NCBI RefSeq assembly: GCF_000316665.1
Contig: NC_019678.1
Span: 1,736,001-1,800,000, forward strand
Length of the DNA stretch: 64,000 bases
Reading direction: 5' to 3'
Origin: Rivularia sp. PCC 7116
GTDB taxonomy: Bacteria > Cyanobacteriota > Cyanobacteriia > Cyanobacteriales > Nostocaceae
Shown here: positions 54,439-63,125 of the stretch, in pieces
Numbering within the stretch: the first letter of the stretch is position 1
Layout: every line of letters starts with the position of its first letter
Made by a program: the position numbers and the translations under genes
The notes under the pieces: model-generated
The model's database searches: none
Seen by the model: only the letters and a program-made list of their open reading frames with translations
Told to the model about the DNA's origin: nothing

Positions 54439-54897
54439 AGATGTTTCTCAGTTTAATATCTAATATATTTGAGCCAATACACCAAAACATATTGTAGTGT
54501 TCGCGTTGACTTCATAGCAAAAAATTTTTTCCATGCTACAAAAAAACACAACCAGGAAGTCAAGACACAGAAGAAATAGAAGTTCTCCTGCATGTAATCT
54601 CTAAAAGTTAACTTCAGTGAAAAAAATTGTACGAATCGGCTACAGCACTATGCTGTCTCATTCGACCTTTTATGCTTGATTTCACCCAAGCGCCCAAATA
54701 AAACAATAAGACCTGACTAAACAGGTAAACCCAGTCTTGTAATAGGTTCTGATTTTTATTTTACGAAGATTTATAAAAAAAACACACCAGAAATTTCCGG
54801 ATAAAGATGGGGAACAAAAGAAACAGTGAGCAAGAAGTTTCCTTCCTCCAATCTTCTTGCTTCCTTTGTTAGCCTGCAAATCGTATCGCCTTCACAC
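54439..54897. other. Intergenic region between two leftward genes
   Basis: 459 bp upstream of serS. A short ACAGC/GCTGT hairpin (about 54637) and an AAGAAG/CTTCTT pair are seen. A frame of 65 codons on the minus strand looks spurious. Nothing else can be called. Confidence 0.4.
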
Positions 54898-55464
54898 TCA
54901 CTTGGTGATACGATTTAACAACCATATCGACGCTGCTAGCCCTACAAAATGGGCCGTAATTGTATTCGCATTTGCCTGGACTACAAACATATCTTGAGCT
55001 GTAATAAATGTATTAGCGCTCGAAAAAGAGACGACACCAACTTGACGCGCAGCTTTGAATACCAAAGAACCCACAATGGCTTGCGCTCCTAGTAACGTCA
55101 ACAGCATTCCGACTAAATTTACCGTTAAAGCTAACTGTAAAGTCTTTACCGTCTCTACTTTGCGAGGACGGTTACTCGGGTTGGTAGATTGCAGTTGTCT
55201 ACCAATATTTTTACAGCGAAATGCTAAATAAATACTTATTCCTAAAGCTACTATCCCGCAGACGGCTAAAAATACCCCAAAGCCAGTTTCAGCACTGCTT
55301 GAGGGACTGCCTGGTGGGCGAATTGAAAAAACTAATAACAGTAAACTAGAGACAACACCCAGCACCAGTTGCAATACAAAACTAATCCAACCTGTAATAC
55401 GAAAAATCTGTCCGATAGAACGGATTTTGGATGATGTTGACGGATTGTCGAACTGTTCTGACAT
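54898..55464 (-). CDS. DUF3611 membrane protein (TIC21/PIC1-like)
   Basis: 188 residues from ATG 55464 (MSEQFDNPSTSSKIRSIGQI); an upstream in-frame ATG at 55545 adds a Cys-rich non-family extension. Four membrane segments: about 27-50, 60-80, 111-133 and 162-182, the last part ending HFVGLAASIWLLNRITK. The family (PF12263, DUF3611) includes plant TIC21/PIC1, an inner-envelope protein linked to iron or protein import; the cyanobacterial role is not settled. Signature residues (FRITGWISFVLQLVLG) agree. Confidence 0.78.
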   Translation of the reverse strand: MSEQFDNPSTSSKIRSIGQIFRITGWISFVLQLVLGVVSSLLLLVFSIRPPGSPSSSAETGFGVFLAVCGIVALGISIYLAFRCKNIGRQLQSTNPSNRPRKVETVKTLQLALTVNLVGMLLTLLGAQAIVGSLVFKAARQVGVVSFSSANTFITAQDMFVVQANANTITAHFVGLAASIWLLNRITK

Positions 55465-56037
55465 ATGTATAAATATTTGTGCTTGCGCTACGCTTACAAA
55501 ATTATTGCACCAACTACATTTACCAGTGACAAGCATTAATTTCACTGTAAGTATATAAATTCTTTACGTTACTTTTACAATCTGCGTGCGATTCTGTAAA
55601 CTGTTACCCGGAAACAACTGATTTCACGGATTGAGTATAAGTTAAATTACTTACGGGATAATCTTCGTAAAAAAAGTATTTGTTAAGTTTTACAAAAAAT
55701 TCGCAATTTGCCTTTAAAATTGCTTAAGTGCCATTTTATGCTTAAGCAGTTCTTAGCTGTTCGGCATCACTTGACACATTGATAGCGATTCTTATCGCTG
55801 TTAAGCAACTCCTCACAACACTACTTTTCGAGTTTGAGTAGGGGTGCGGCAAATCTGCACCTCATTTTAGTGTGCCAGTACCGCGAGTAACAATCGTGTG
55901 CTTTAATGTAGTGTTTATAATGCAGGCAAATCAGCCTAAGTAGCGTTATATACTTACAATATCTGGAGTAGCACTATATACTCTCTATAGAAATTACAGA
56001 CTCAACATTAAGGCATTTTTTTAGCCATTCACTAACC
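55465..56037. other. Divergent intergenic region with a small RNA candidate
   Basis: 573 bp between the leftward DUF3611 gene and the PadR gene. It holds a TGCTTAAG/CTTAAGCA hairpin (55721-55728 / 55741-55748) and the Yfr1-like small RNA candidate (55784-55868). The remainder shows nothing else. Confidence 0.5.
55784..55868 (+). ncRNA. Candidate Yfr1-like small RNA
   Basis: ACTCCTCACAACAC at 55808-55821 matches the ultraconserved single-stranded core of cyanobacterial Yfr1, ACTCCTCACACCAC, at 13 of 14 positions. It is flanked on the left by a hairpin, AGCGAT/ATCGCT (55784-55789 / 55794-55799), and on the right by a terminator-like hairpin, GGGGTGC/GCACCTC (55841-55847 / 55857-55863), followed by ATTTTAG. 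TTGACA at 55771-55776 could be its -35 element. The order hairpin, free core, terminator is that of Yfr1, which pairs with outer-membrane protein mRNAs. The single core mismatch keeps this a candidate. Confidence 0.5.
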
Positions 56038-56385
56038 ATGAAACTTGAGGATATATATCAATTCTTTGAAAATCCTCCGCCAACCTACCTCTGTCAGGAA
56101 CTAGCTGTTTGTTATATCTTGTCTGTTTTGCAACAAGGGGAATCTTACGGCACCGAGTTAATCCAAAAGCTGGAGACTGAATATCCAACTTATCGACTTT
56201 CGGATACCGTGCTATACAGTGCGATAAAGTTTCTTGAAGACCAGAAAGCAATTACTGGTTATTGGAAGAAGCTTGAAGGACGCGGTCGTCCCCGACGGAT
56301 GTACCAAGTTTCCCCTGAATGGCAAACTCAAGCCCAAGATCTAGCTCGTCTTTGGCATGAATACATTAAGCGGAGAACAATTTAG
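56038..56385 (+). CDS. PadR-family transcriptional regulator
   Basis: 115 residues, a winged helix-turn-helix of the PadR type: ELAVCYILSVLQQGESYGTELIQKL (helices 1-3), DTVLYSAIKFLEDQKAITGY (recognition helix region), then GRGRPRRMYQVSPEWQT (wing). Its small size and lack of the second coiled-coil helix resemble the circadian regulator Pex and its relatives in cyanobacteria, but identity cannot be fixed. It is probably co-transcribed with the CCB-like gene 69 bp downstream. Confidence 0.78.
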   Translation: MKLEDIYQFFENPPPTYLCQELAVCYILSVLQQGESYGTELIQKLETEYPTYRLSDTVLYSAIKFLEDQKAITGYWKKLEGRGRPRRMYQVSPEWQTQAQDLARLWHEYIKRRTI

Positions 56386-56454
56386 TGTGAAGAGGACAAT
56401 TTAGCCAATAATAATGGTAATTGTTTCCTCTAATTACCGAAGTACAAAATCGTT

Positions 56455-56976
56455 ATGGATACTGCTATTCTGCCATCCACGTTGTTGCTAACTTTATTAA
56501 TGTCGGTCGGATTAATTTTCTTTATTAGGGCTTCTACTAAAGACCGAATAGAAACAGCACGACTGGTATCCCAACTCCCGGAAGCCTCTTTAATGCCTCA
56601 ATTAAAGGAGTATTTTCGAGCGCGATCTTATCGAGTGGCAGCGATAGATCCGCAACAAAATAAAGTAACTATGACTGGCTTTGTAAAACCCAGTTGGTTT
56701 TTAGCCATATTTTTGACTATTCTTGCCGCTGTTGGTTTTATGAGCCTATCTTTAGTTTTATCTTTGCTTTTTTCCAGCCAAAGCCTTCTGCTTTACGGGA
56801 TAGTCTTACTATCCCCTGTAGGCGGCATTTTTTATTGGAATAAGGCTGGAAGGATAGAAAATGTATCGCTGACGGTTGAAGGTAACGACAGCGAAGAAAA
56901 TGCCAAAATTACTGTAACTGCTCACAGAGATGAAATTATCTCCTTAGAAGAGGCACTACAGCTAAAAAGAGCATAG
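56455..56976 (+). CDS. CCB2/CCB4-like cofactor-assembly membrane protein
   Basis: 173 residues with membrane segments at about 6-25, 78-108 and 110-128. The overall layout and the segment SQLPEASLMPQLKEYFRARSY match the CCB2/CCB4 family (PF11152, formerly DUF2930), whose plant members attach heme c(i) covalently to cytochrome b6. Cyanobacteria are thought to use the same pathway for the cytochrome b6f complex. The C-terminal soluble part carries LTVEGNDSEENAKITVTAHR. The identification is by family pattern only. Confidence 0.65.
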   Translation: MDTAILPSTLLLTLLMSVGLIFFIRASTKDRIETARLVSQLPEASLMPQLKEYFRARSYRVAAIDPQQNKVTMTGFVKPSWFLAIFLTILAAVGFMSLSLVLSLLFSSQSLLLYGIVLLSPVGGIFYWNKAGRIENVSLTVEGNDSEENAKITVTAHRDEIISLEEALQLKRA

Positions 56977-57007
56977 ATTATTGCTTTTAAACATACGAAC
57001 ATTTCTT

Positions 57008-57033
57008 TCAAGGCATAATTTTTATTGCCTTGA
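57008..57033 (+). terminator. Terminator hairpin after the CCB-like gene
   Basis: TCAAGGCA (57008-57015) and TGCCTTGA (57026-57033) form a perfect 8-bp stem with a 10-nt loop; it begins 32 bp after the stop. No strong T-run follows. Confidence 0.55.
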
Positions 57034-57873
57034 CTGAAATGGGCGCTAATAAAAAGCTCTGAACATGCTATTTTTTGATTTTTCTATAATCTTGAGATGC
57101 AGTTCTTAGAAATCAAGATTATTTAAGCAAAGAGGTTTAAATCATTTGCCTCATAAGCTACCTTCTTTCTTGAATAAAGTAAAGTAAGAATTGCAATCAG
57201 TCCTTAAGAAAACAGCTTGAAATCACCTAACTACCTGTTTCGGGCTAAGCTTTGCTATTTCCAATCGGAAATAAATCTAGCTTTCCGAAAAAAGATTAGC
57301 ATCGAGCGAAAAAAATTTTGTCAGAAGACTATGCACAGTCTTGAATCATATGTAAAAATTGGGTCAAGAAAATTATGCAAAGGATTAATATAGCTAGTTT
57401 TTAAACACCTTTGCATGTGGCTTATTACCCCATCAAGGAACTAACCAAAAAGCCTTTACTCTGAGACGAAATATTCTAGGGTAAAGGTCAAGACGAGGTG
57501 AATTATGTTGGCAACTAGCCTCGTACAGAACGGCTTAACTAATAGTCTTTTAACCGCCTCTACAACAACTGGCGCGGTCATAGAGACGGAAATCCTGATT
57601 ATTTGTATAGCCTTACTGAATCTTTAAACCCTAAATTGCTTGTCTCTAAAAATAATTTATCCTCACACTCACTGCTTAACCATACAAAATTCCAAAAAAG
57701 TAATATGGAAATAACCACGACCTGCAGTTTTTTTGAACTAAATTGTACTGGCAAATAATTTCAAAACTTAAAAAAACATAAACATTTAAAAAAAATGCAT
57801 CATTTTGCCAGTTAATAGATGATTGTCACAAGCCACACTCAAAGCTTAAGACAATTAATCTGCTCTTGCTCGT
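57034..57873. other. Long intergenic region with several hairpins
   Basis: About 840 bp between convergent genes with no credible long gene. Hairpins: TATTTCC/GGAAATA (57256-57262 / 57267-57273); AAGACT/AGTCTT near 57320; and ATGCAAAGG/CCTTTGCAT (57375-57383 / 57408-57416, perfect 9 bp). A possible noncoding RNA gene could be here, but no known family is recognisable. A small ORF lies at 57505. Confidence 0.4.
57505..57627 (+). CDS. Small ORF (40 aa), possible gene remnant
   Basis: A 40-codon frame with GAGGTGA just upstream, reading MLATSLVQNGLTNSLLTAST... and ending TEILIICIALLNL. The C-terminal half is hydrophobic, and 'ETEILIICIALL' resembles the first membrane segment of cation:proton antiporters, so it may be a truncated gene start. 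It could equally be a real small membrane protein. Confidence 0.3.
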   Translation: MLATSLVQNGLTNSLLTASTTTGAVIETEILIICIALLNL

Positions 57874-58194
57874 TTATCGAGCAGCTGCAACGGCTAATAC
57901 TTCAGGAATAGAAGATGGTTCCATTGTTCTTAAACTAGGAAACAGAAAGTGATTTTCCTCAACGTACTGAGCGCCAAACAGACCTTTTTCAGCCCAAAAA
58001 TAACGGTCTGTTGTATGTTCGTTACGCTTTACTAGCAATAAAGCAGGTGGAAGAATACCTTCAGCTTGAATAAACTTTCTTGCTGCCGTCACAGGTTTAT
58101 CCTCACCACTTTCGATGCTATATTGAGGCACGTGTTCTAAAATACGTCGTCCTTCCTGACGACGACGGCTTTTGCGCTTCCTTCTCCTTGCCAA
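57874..58194 (-). CDS. DUF3155 protein
   Basis: 106 residues, starting with a very basic stretch (MARRRKRKSRRRQEGRRILE) that suggests RNA or DNA binding, followed by the DUF3155 core: YSIESGEDKPVTAARKFIQAEG, then LPPALLLVKRNEHTTDRYFW, then EKGLFGAQYVEENHFLFPSL. The family is confined to cyanobacteria and its function is unknown. No membrane segment or Cys is present. It converges with the CCB-like gene region. Confidence 0.8.
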   Translation of the reverse strand: MARRRKRKSRRRQEGRRILEHVPQYSIESGEDKPVTAARKFIQAEGILPPALLLVKRNEHTTDRYFWAEKGLFGAQYVEENHFLFPSLRTMEPSSIPEVLAVAAAR

Positions 58195-58474
58195 ACTTTT
58201 TCCCTCCTGTTGTTAGCTCCGGATTGTAGTTATAGCTACAAAATCCGAGCTAATTATAAAAGTTTTACTAAAAAAAATCAATGGGTTTCAACTAACCCGA
58301 ATCAAAAAGTAATTATTCGTATGTAAAAAAAATGAAAATATTGAGTAAGATAATGCTTGTCGATGCATTTATTACGAGTCAGAATTAGTTAAGCTTTATT
58401 AAAAGGGTAATATTAATCTTCGATTGGTTTTCAATCGCAGTTTTTGTAAAGTAACGAGCCTGAAGAATCTGCTT

Positions 58475-59788
58475 ATGATCGTTTCTGCTAGTTCAGAGTT
58501 TGTTGCTCTGTGCCGAGAACAATTGACGTTGCTAGCGACAGGGTTAGGAGCATCTTTAAGCGTCGTATATTTGACGCAAGAATTGGCAGAGGTTTCACCA
58601 CATGAAGGGGAAGCCGAGTTAATCCCCGTTGCGGTTTATCCAGAAACTGGGGTGGTAGGACTCGAACATCAAATAGCTTTACCATCTGTAAATCGTTATT
58701 TGTTGAATCCGTCCTCCGAATTAAGTGGTTCGCAATCTAATCAAACGCGGGCAAATCAAGAGCAGGAAAACCATCAAGAATATTTGATGGGCAGCGACCA
58801 AATTGTTTTACCTTTGGTTCACGAAGATGTAATGATGGGTTTATTGGTAACGGGTAGAGAAGACCGTGCCTGGAAGGAAAGCGAACGGACTCAAATTGAA
58901 AATGTAGCTCAAAGTTTAGCAATTGCTTGCATTATGGATCGCAGGCGTGCTTGGCTGGCTTCTCAGCTACATCAACATCAAATCATGCAAGAAAAACAGT
59001 TAGATTTGATGGATAATTTGTTGCATCAATTTCGCAACCCTTTAACGGCTTTGCGAACTTTTGGAAAGCTGTTGACGAAGCGATTGCTGCCGAAAGATGC
59101 CAATAGTGAAGTGGCTTTGTCTATAGTGAGAGAAAGCGATAGGCTCAAAGAATTGCTACAAAAATTTGATGAAGCAATCGACTTGACTCCGGAGGATTTA
59201 CTTCCAGCTAAATTACTGCCAAAAAATCAGGTTGAAGTAGAAGCAACTGTAGAAGAAAATAAGCCTCTACTGTTATTAAATGGGGCGGAACAAGAAATTT
59301 TTGAATTTGATTTGAATGAGGTTTTGCAGCCGCTATTAATATCTGCTAAGGCGATAGCTCAAGAGCGTTCTTTAAAACTAATCACTGAAATTGATAATAC
59401 TGTATTTTTGGTGCGAGGTAATTCTCAAGCATTACGAGAGGTGTTAAGTAATATCGTAGATAATGCTTTGAAATACACTCCCGCAGGTGGTAAAATTTTA
59501 ATTGAATCGATAAAAGATAAAGCTAATTTTTCAGGAATTGCTATTAGCGATAACGGTCCGGGAATTCCAAAAAAAGATTTAGACCATCTTGGAGAAAGGG
59601 GCTATCGGGGAGTACAGGCTGAAACTGAAATTCCCGGCTCCGGATTGGGATTAGCTATAGCTAAACAGTTGATAGAACAAATGCAGGGTGAAATGGAAGT
59701 TTTCAGCCCTGCGACTCGTTTTGCTATTAATAAATCATCGGATGCTTCTGGAACTACTTTTATCGTTCGTTTACCAGAAGCGAAATAA
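58475..59788 (+). CDS. Soluble sensor histidine kinase, Hik2/CSK-like
   Basis: 437 residues from ATG 58475 (MIVSASSEFVALCREQLTLL); an upstream ATG at 58424 adds 17 residues outside the conserved part. Layout: GAF-like sensor (about 5-160), a helical linker, HisKA with the phospho-histidine in LLHQFRNPLTALRTFGKLL, and HATPase_c (NIVDNALKYTP, ISDNGPGIP, GSGLGLAIAKQL). The motif HQFRNPLTA and the soluble GAF sensor match Hik2, the cyanobacterial relative of the chloroplast sensor kinase CSK that responds to the redox state of photosynthetic electron carriers. No membrane segment. The response regulator is not adjacent. Confidence 0.7.
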   Translation: MIVSASSEFVALCREQLTLLATGLGASLSVVYLTQELAEVSPHEGEAELIPVAVYPETGVVGLEHQIALPSVNRYLLNPSSELSGSQSNQTRANQEQENHQEYLMGSDQIVLPLVHEDVMMGLLVTGREDRAWKESERTQIENVAQSLAIACIMDRRRAWLASQLHQHQIMQEKQLDLMDNLLHQFRNPLTALRTFGKLLTKRLLPKDANSEVALSIVRESDRLKELLQKFDEAIDLTPEDLLPAKLLPKNQVEVEATVEENKPLLLLNGAEQEIFEFDLNEVLQPLLISAKAIAQERSLKLITEIDNTVFLVRGNSQALREVLSNIVDNALKYTPAGGKILIESIKDKANFSGIAISDNGPGIPKKDLDHLGERGYRGVQAETEIPGSGLGLAIAKQLIEQMQGEMEVFSPATRFAINKSSDASGTTFIVRLPEAK

Positions 59789-59789
59789 G

Positions 59790-59838
59790 GGTCAAAGGTT
59801 AGAGGTTAAATGTCAAAGGTTAATAAGTTAGGAGTTAA
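59790..59838. repeat. Seven-unit heptamer repeat
   Basis: Seven 7-bp units of the GGTCAAA, GGTTAGA, GGTTAAA, TGTCAAA, GGTTAAT type directly after the histidine kinase stop codon. Same STRR class as the other tracts. Confidence 0.65.
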
Positions 59839-59875
59839 GAATTCTTCCTCTGTTGCCAATCTCCCCATCTCTCTT

Positions 59876-61123
59876 TTAACGGCGATATGAAACCTCGAAA
59901 CTTCTACCGATGGTCATTTCTAAATCGGTATCGGGGTCGATAACAATCAAGTCTACACTCTTCTTATTGAAGAATATACCAGTTATTGCACCGATGGCTG
60001 CACCACCTAGAACCTCTTCAGTTGCGACAGCACGATCGCCAGTTACAGCAGCGACAGCAGCAGCAGCACCAGCACCTAAAGCGGTATTTTTGATAATACC
60101 TTTAGTGCTAGTACCTTTTTTAACGGTTTCAGTCTTAGTAATTATTCCAGAACTAGCGTTAATGTTATATTCCTGTCCGGTTGTGGTAATTAGTTTTTGA
60201 GCTACGAACTGGGAACCACCGTTTGCCGGTTGAATTTTACCTACAACACGAGAGCCTGCCGGAATAACTAAACTTCCGGTGTCGGTAATTACGTTTTGCG
60301 AGATGGTTAAAGTCAAAGGCGCTGTTTCGTCCTTTGTAACCATAATTTTTTCTGCTTTATCGTATTTAACTGGAAGAACGGTTCCTTCGGGAATAGTCAC
60401 GATTGAACCACCACCAGGATTAGTATTACCGATAGCTACGATGTAAGGAGAGCTAATAGCGTTAGCTTGATTGGTGCTAACTAAAGCTTGGTAAATATAA
60501 GCTGCCACATCTGCGCGGGTTGCAGTTCCTTTAGGGCTGAGGAATTTTGTATTGGGATAGTTAACAACTAATCGCTTCTCTGTAGCTGCGGCGATAGGGC
60601 TACGAGCATAATTAGAGATGTTATAGCTATCGTTGTAATATCCCAAAGTGCTTTGAACGTTACCGCTGGCAACATAATCTAAACCGTTGGAAAGAGACAC
60701 CAAAACCTGCTCGCGAGGAATATTTTGAGTAGGGCGGAAAACTCTTCCAGGATATCCAGACAAGAAACCAGTGCTGTAAGCTTCTTGAATTGCACTGTAA
60801 GCCCAATAGTTAGATGAAACGTCAACAAAGTTAATTGGCTGTCTCTCTTGGCTCTTGTTGAAAGCTTTGCGAATCATAGCCGCAAATTGAGAGCGCGTTA
60901 CCGGTGCATCTGGACGGAAGCTACCATCAGGGAATCCAGCAATAACTCCTCTTTGGGCTAATTCCTGAATGAAAGGTGCTGCCCAATAGTTAGATGAAAC
61001 ATCATAGAAAGTAGTTTGAGCAAATGAAGGTGCGGGTGCAACTAAAGGTGCAACAGCAGCTGTTGTAACACCTAAAGCCATAAATGCAGCACATTTTGAT
61101 TTCCAACGATTTAGATTAGACAT
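59876..61123 (-). CDS. SLH-domain secreted protein with glycine-zipper C-terminal domain
   Basis: 415 residues from ATG 61123 (MSNLNRWKSKCAAFMALGV); an ATG at 61165 would add 14 residues. A signal peptide ends about residue 35 (APSFAQT). Three S-layer homology (SLH) repeats follow, marked by YDVSSNYWAAPFIQELAQRG, VDVSSNYWAYSAIQEAYSTG and a third at ~165-220. The rest (about 240-415) has GTVLPVKYDKAEKIMVTKDE, VIPAGSRVVGKIQP and a Gly/Ala-rich stretch GAGAAAAVAAVTGD with AIGAITGIFF, then a strand-rich end. SLH domains bind the peptidoglycan-linked wall. The C-terminal half is duplicated alone in the gene at 61825. No outer-membrane barrel is obvious, so it is not a typical cyanobacterial SLH porin. 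Confidence 0.8.
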   Translation of the reverse strand: MSNLNRWKSKCAAFMALGVTTAAVAPLVAPAPSFAQTTFYDVSSNYWAAPFIQELAQRGVIAGFPDGSFRPDAPVTRSQFAAMIRKAFNKSQERQPINFVDVSSNYWAYSAIQEAYSTGFLSGYPGRVFRPTQNIPREQVLVSLSNGLDYVASGNVQSTLGYYNDSYNISNYARSPIAAATEKRLVVNYPNTKFLSPKGTATRADVAAYIYQALVSTNQANAISSPYIVAIGNTNPGGGSIVTIPEGTVLPVKYDKAEKIMVTKDETAPLTLTISQNVITDTGSLVIPAGSRVVGKIQPANGGSQFVAQKLITTTGQEYNINASSGIITKTETVKKGTSTKGIIKNTALGAGAAAAVAAVTGDRAVATEEVLGGAAIGAITGIFFNKKSVDLIVIDPDTDLEMTIGRSFEVSYRR

Positions 61124-61824
61124 TGATTTTTCTCCCCAACAATTTCGTTTATTTCTGTTAAACAATTTGACAATATCTCAGAATAAATGTTCCGAGTAAT
61201 ATGATTTTTTAACGTCTGTTGTAGACATATTCATGAGAATTAATCTAAGCAATAAAACTTCCTATATATAGACTATTCATATTCGATTAATTTAGACGCT
61301 CGGTTAATATAATAGTTGCTCCGTTGCGAAAAAAGGTTCCGTATATTTTCACATATTAGTTTTAAAATAATTAATATAGCTTCAGTATCGGTATAGCGCC
61401 AATATCCTGTCAGATATAGCTAAAGATTTTATAAAGATGTTAAGCAATGTGTTATTTTTACGGAACGTACTAAGGTCGTACTGAAAATGATTTGAGCAAC
61501 TAATTTACAGTTTTATTGCTTGTGACTAATAGTATATAAACCAGAATAAACTTAGTTAATTGCTCAATAAAGTTCATTTTTAGCCCCTCTACATGTTTTT
61601 ATACAGTCAATCAATTTGAATATCAGGAATACTTAAATTTTATATTTTGAGGACAATCTAGTCTTGGGAAGCTAGAGCAGTCTTGGGAGTTTATGCAATG
61701 CCTAATGCTTAATTATCAATCACCACAACCTGATGCCAAAAAACAAGCCACCGTACACTTAAGCCTTTGAAGTGACGATGGCGTTTAATAAAGATGAAAT
61801 TATAAATGTGCTGCTAAATTATTC
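61124..61824. other. Intergenic region between paralogous genes
   Basis: About 700 bp between two leftward paralogues. It has a repeated decamer AGTCTTGGGA (61660-61669 and 61679-61688, 19 bp apart) and AT-rich sequence. No gene or terminator stands out; the promoter of the SLH gene should be here. Confidence 0.4.
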
Positions 61825-62487
61825 CTAAAAGCGAGATAGTAATAAATTAGAACGCAAGGTGACATCTAAGTCGTTTTGAGGGTTGATAACTACAACCTCT
61901 ACTTGTTTGCGATTTAGTAGAATACTTGCTATAGCACCCGCAGCAGCACCAGCTAGAGGCTCTAGGGTTTCGATTTTGTTATTTCCGGTTATCAATGAAA
62001 TTACAGTTGCAGCAGCAGTACCATAAGCAGCATCTGTTAAAACTCTACCCGTACTAGCACCTCTTTTGATTGTTTCTTTATTAGTAACTACCGCAGAAGT
62101 TGCATCGATATTCTGCTTGTTACCGTCGGGGAAAACTAACTCTCTAGCAACAAATTGAGAACCTTTTTCACCGTTGAAAGTTGCTGGTTCTAATCTGCCT
62201 ACAAGTTCGCTACCACGAGGGATTAATATGTTACGCTCGCTATCAATAATATTTCTGGCAACTGTTAAAGTTAAATCAGAAGTTTCATCAGGTGTAACAA
62301 CAACTTTTTCTTTGTCAAAAGTAACAGGAAGTGTCACACCTTCAGGAATAGAAACCCTTCTTGATTGTCCAAAAATAGCTTGTGCGGTAGCAGGGGTTGA
62401 TATCAAGATAGGTGCAGCCGCAGCAGTTGTAATGCTTAATGCCAAAAATGCAGCGGTTCCAGATTTCCAACGATGAAAGCCAGTCAT
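61825..62487 (-). CDS. Secreted protein with the glycine-zipper domain, SLH-less paralogue
   Basis: 220 residues with a signal peptide (cleavage near ATAQAI, about residue 36). The rest aligns with the C-terminal half of the SLH protein at 59876: VSIPEGVTLPVTFDKEKVVV, LIPRGSELVGRLEPA, GSQFVARELVFPDGNKQNID, KETIKRGASTGRVL, AAAGAIASILLNRK and VVINPQNDLDVTLRS. Shared pattern 'IP.G..L.V....E...V..DE.....LT..' plus the Gly/Ala-rich stretch suggests a beta-sandwich with a membrane-interacting helix. It lacks the SLH repeats. The two genes are a tandem pair derived by duplication. Confidence 0.78.
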   Translation of the reverse strand: MTGFHRWKSGTAAFLALSITTAAAAPILISTPATAQAIFGQSRRVSIPEGVTLPVTFDKEKVVVTPDETSDLTLTVARNIIDSERNILIPRGSELVGRLEPATFNGEKGSQFVARELVFPDGNKQNIDATSAVVTNKETIKRGASTGRVLTDAAYGTAAATVISLITGNNKIETLEPLAGAAAGAIASILLNRKQVEVVVINPQNDLDVTLRSNLLLSRF

Positions 62488-63125
62488 AAGAGAATTCCTT
62501 TAGTCTTGAGACTTTATGTTATGACGCGAAGATAATAATTTTGTTTCTAAATTGTTTCTAAAAAATATTAAGTTGGGGCTAGGGCATTACGGATTGGGCA
62601 TGGGGTATTGAGAATTTTGCAAAATCATTGTTGAGATTCCACAAGAATATTTCAACAGGTAGAATTTATAATATTAAGTCTTTTGCTGACGCTATATTTT
62701 TGACATTGTTCCTATATTTTTATGTAGTCTTTTTTATTTTTTTGCTATTAAAAAACCTAGTGTTTTGAAAAATAGATTCCAGCCGAATGAAAGGCGATCG
62801 CCTTTTATGACAAGCTTCACCAAAAAAAGGGTTCAATATCTAGGGTTTGCTGAAAAAGTTTTTTTTGACAAGGGCAGGGGGAAACAAGATTGTATTTCCT
62901 CACAAGTTGACTAAAAGTGCAAAGACGTTAAGCCAGCAGGTATCATAAGGGCAGCACTTGAAACAGAGAAAAAGCCTTAAAACCCTTACGTGGTAAAGCT
63001 AATAATTTTATTCAGCAAGCCCTATCTAAATAACCAGCATGTCAACCCACAGCAGTTTCTATTGCACCACCGAAATAATTGAAAAAACTATTTTTTTAGA
63101 TTTATAGTTACGATAAGAATATTTT
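62488..63125. other. Intergenic region carrying an inverted-repeat element
   Basis: 638 bp between two leftward genes. It contains a HIP1 palindrome inside AAAGGCGATCGCCTTT near 62794-62809 and the 184-bp element at 62841-63024. No other gene is seen. Confidence 0.45.
62841..63024. repeat. Small IS-derived element with inverted-repeat ends (184 bp)
   Basis: TAGGGTTTGCTGAAAA at 62841-62856 and the complement of TAGGGCTTGCTGAATA at 63009-63024 match in 14 of 16 positions. The interior has no open frame of useful length. This is the pattern of a non-autonomous transposon remnant (MITE) driven by an IS with 'AGGG(C/T)TTGCTGAA' ends. I see no clear target duplication. Confidence 0.65.

Noticed and set aside
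54682-54879. 65-codon minus-strand frame between serS and the DUF3611 gene
   Set aside because: Unusual Cys/Lys composition, no start signal and no family likeness; probably chance.
55838-55865. GGGGTGC near 55841 as part of a TPP riboswitch
   Set aside because: The CTGAGA box and the other conserved TPP elements are missing; the sequence is better explained as the terminator stem of the Yfr1-like RNA.
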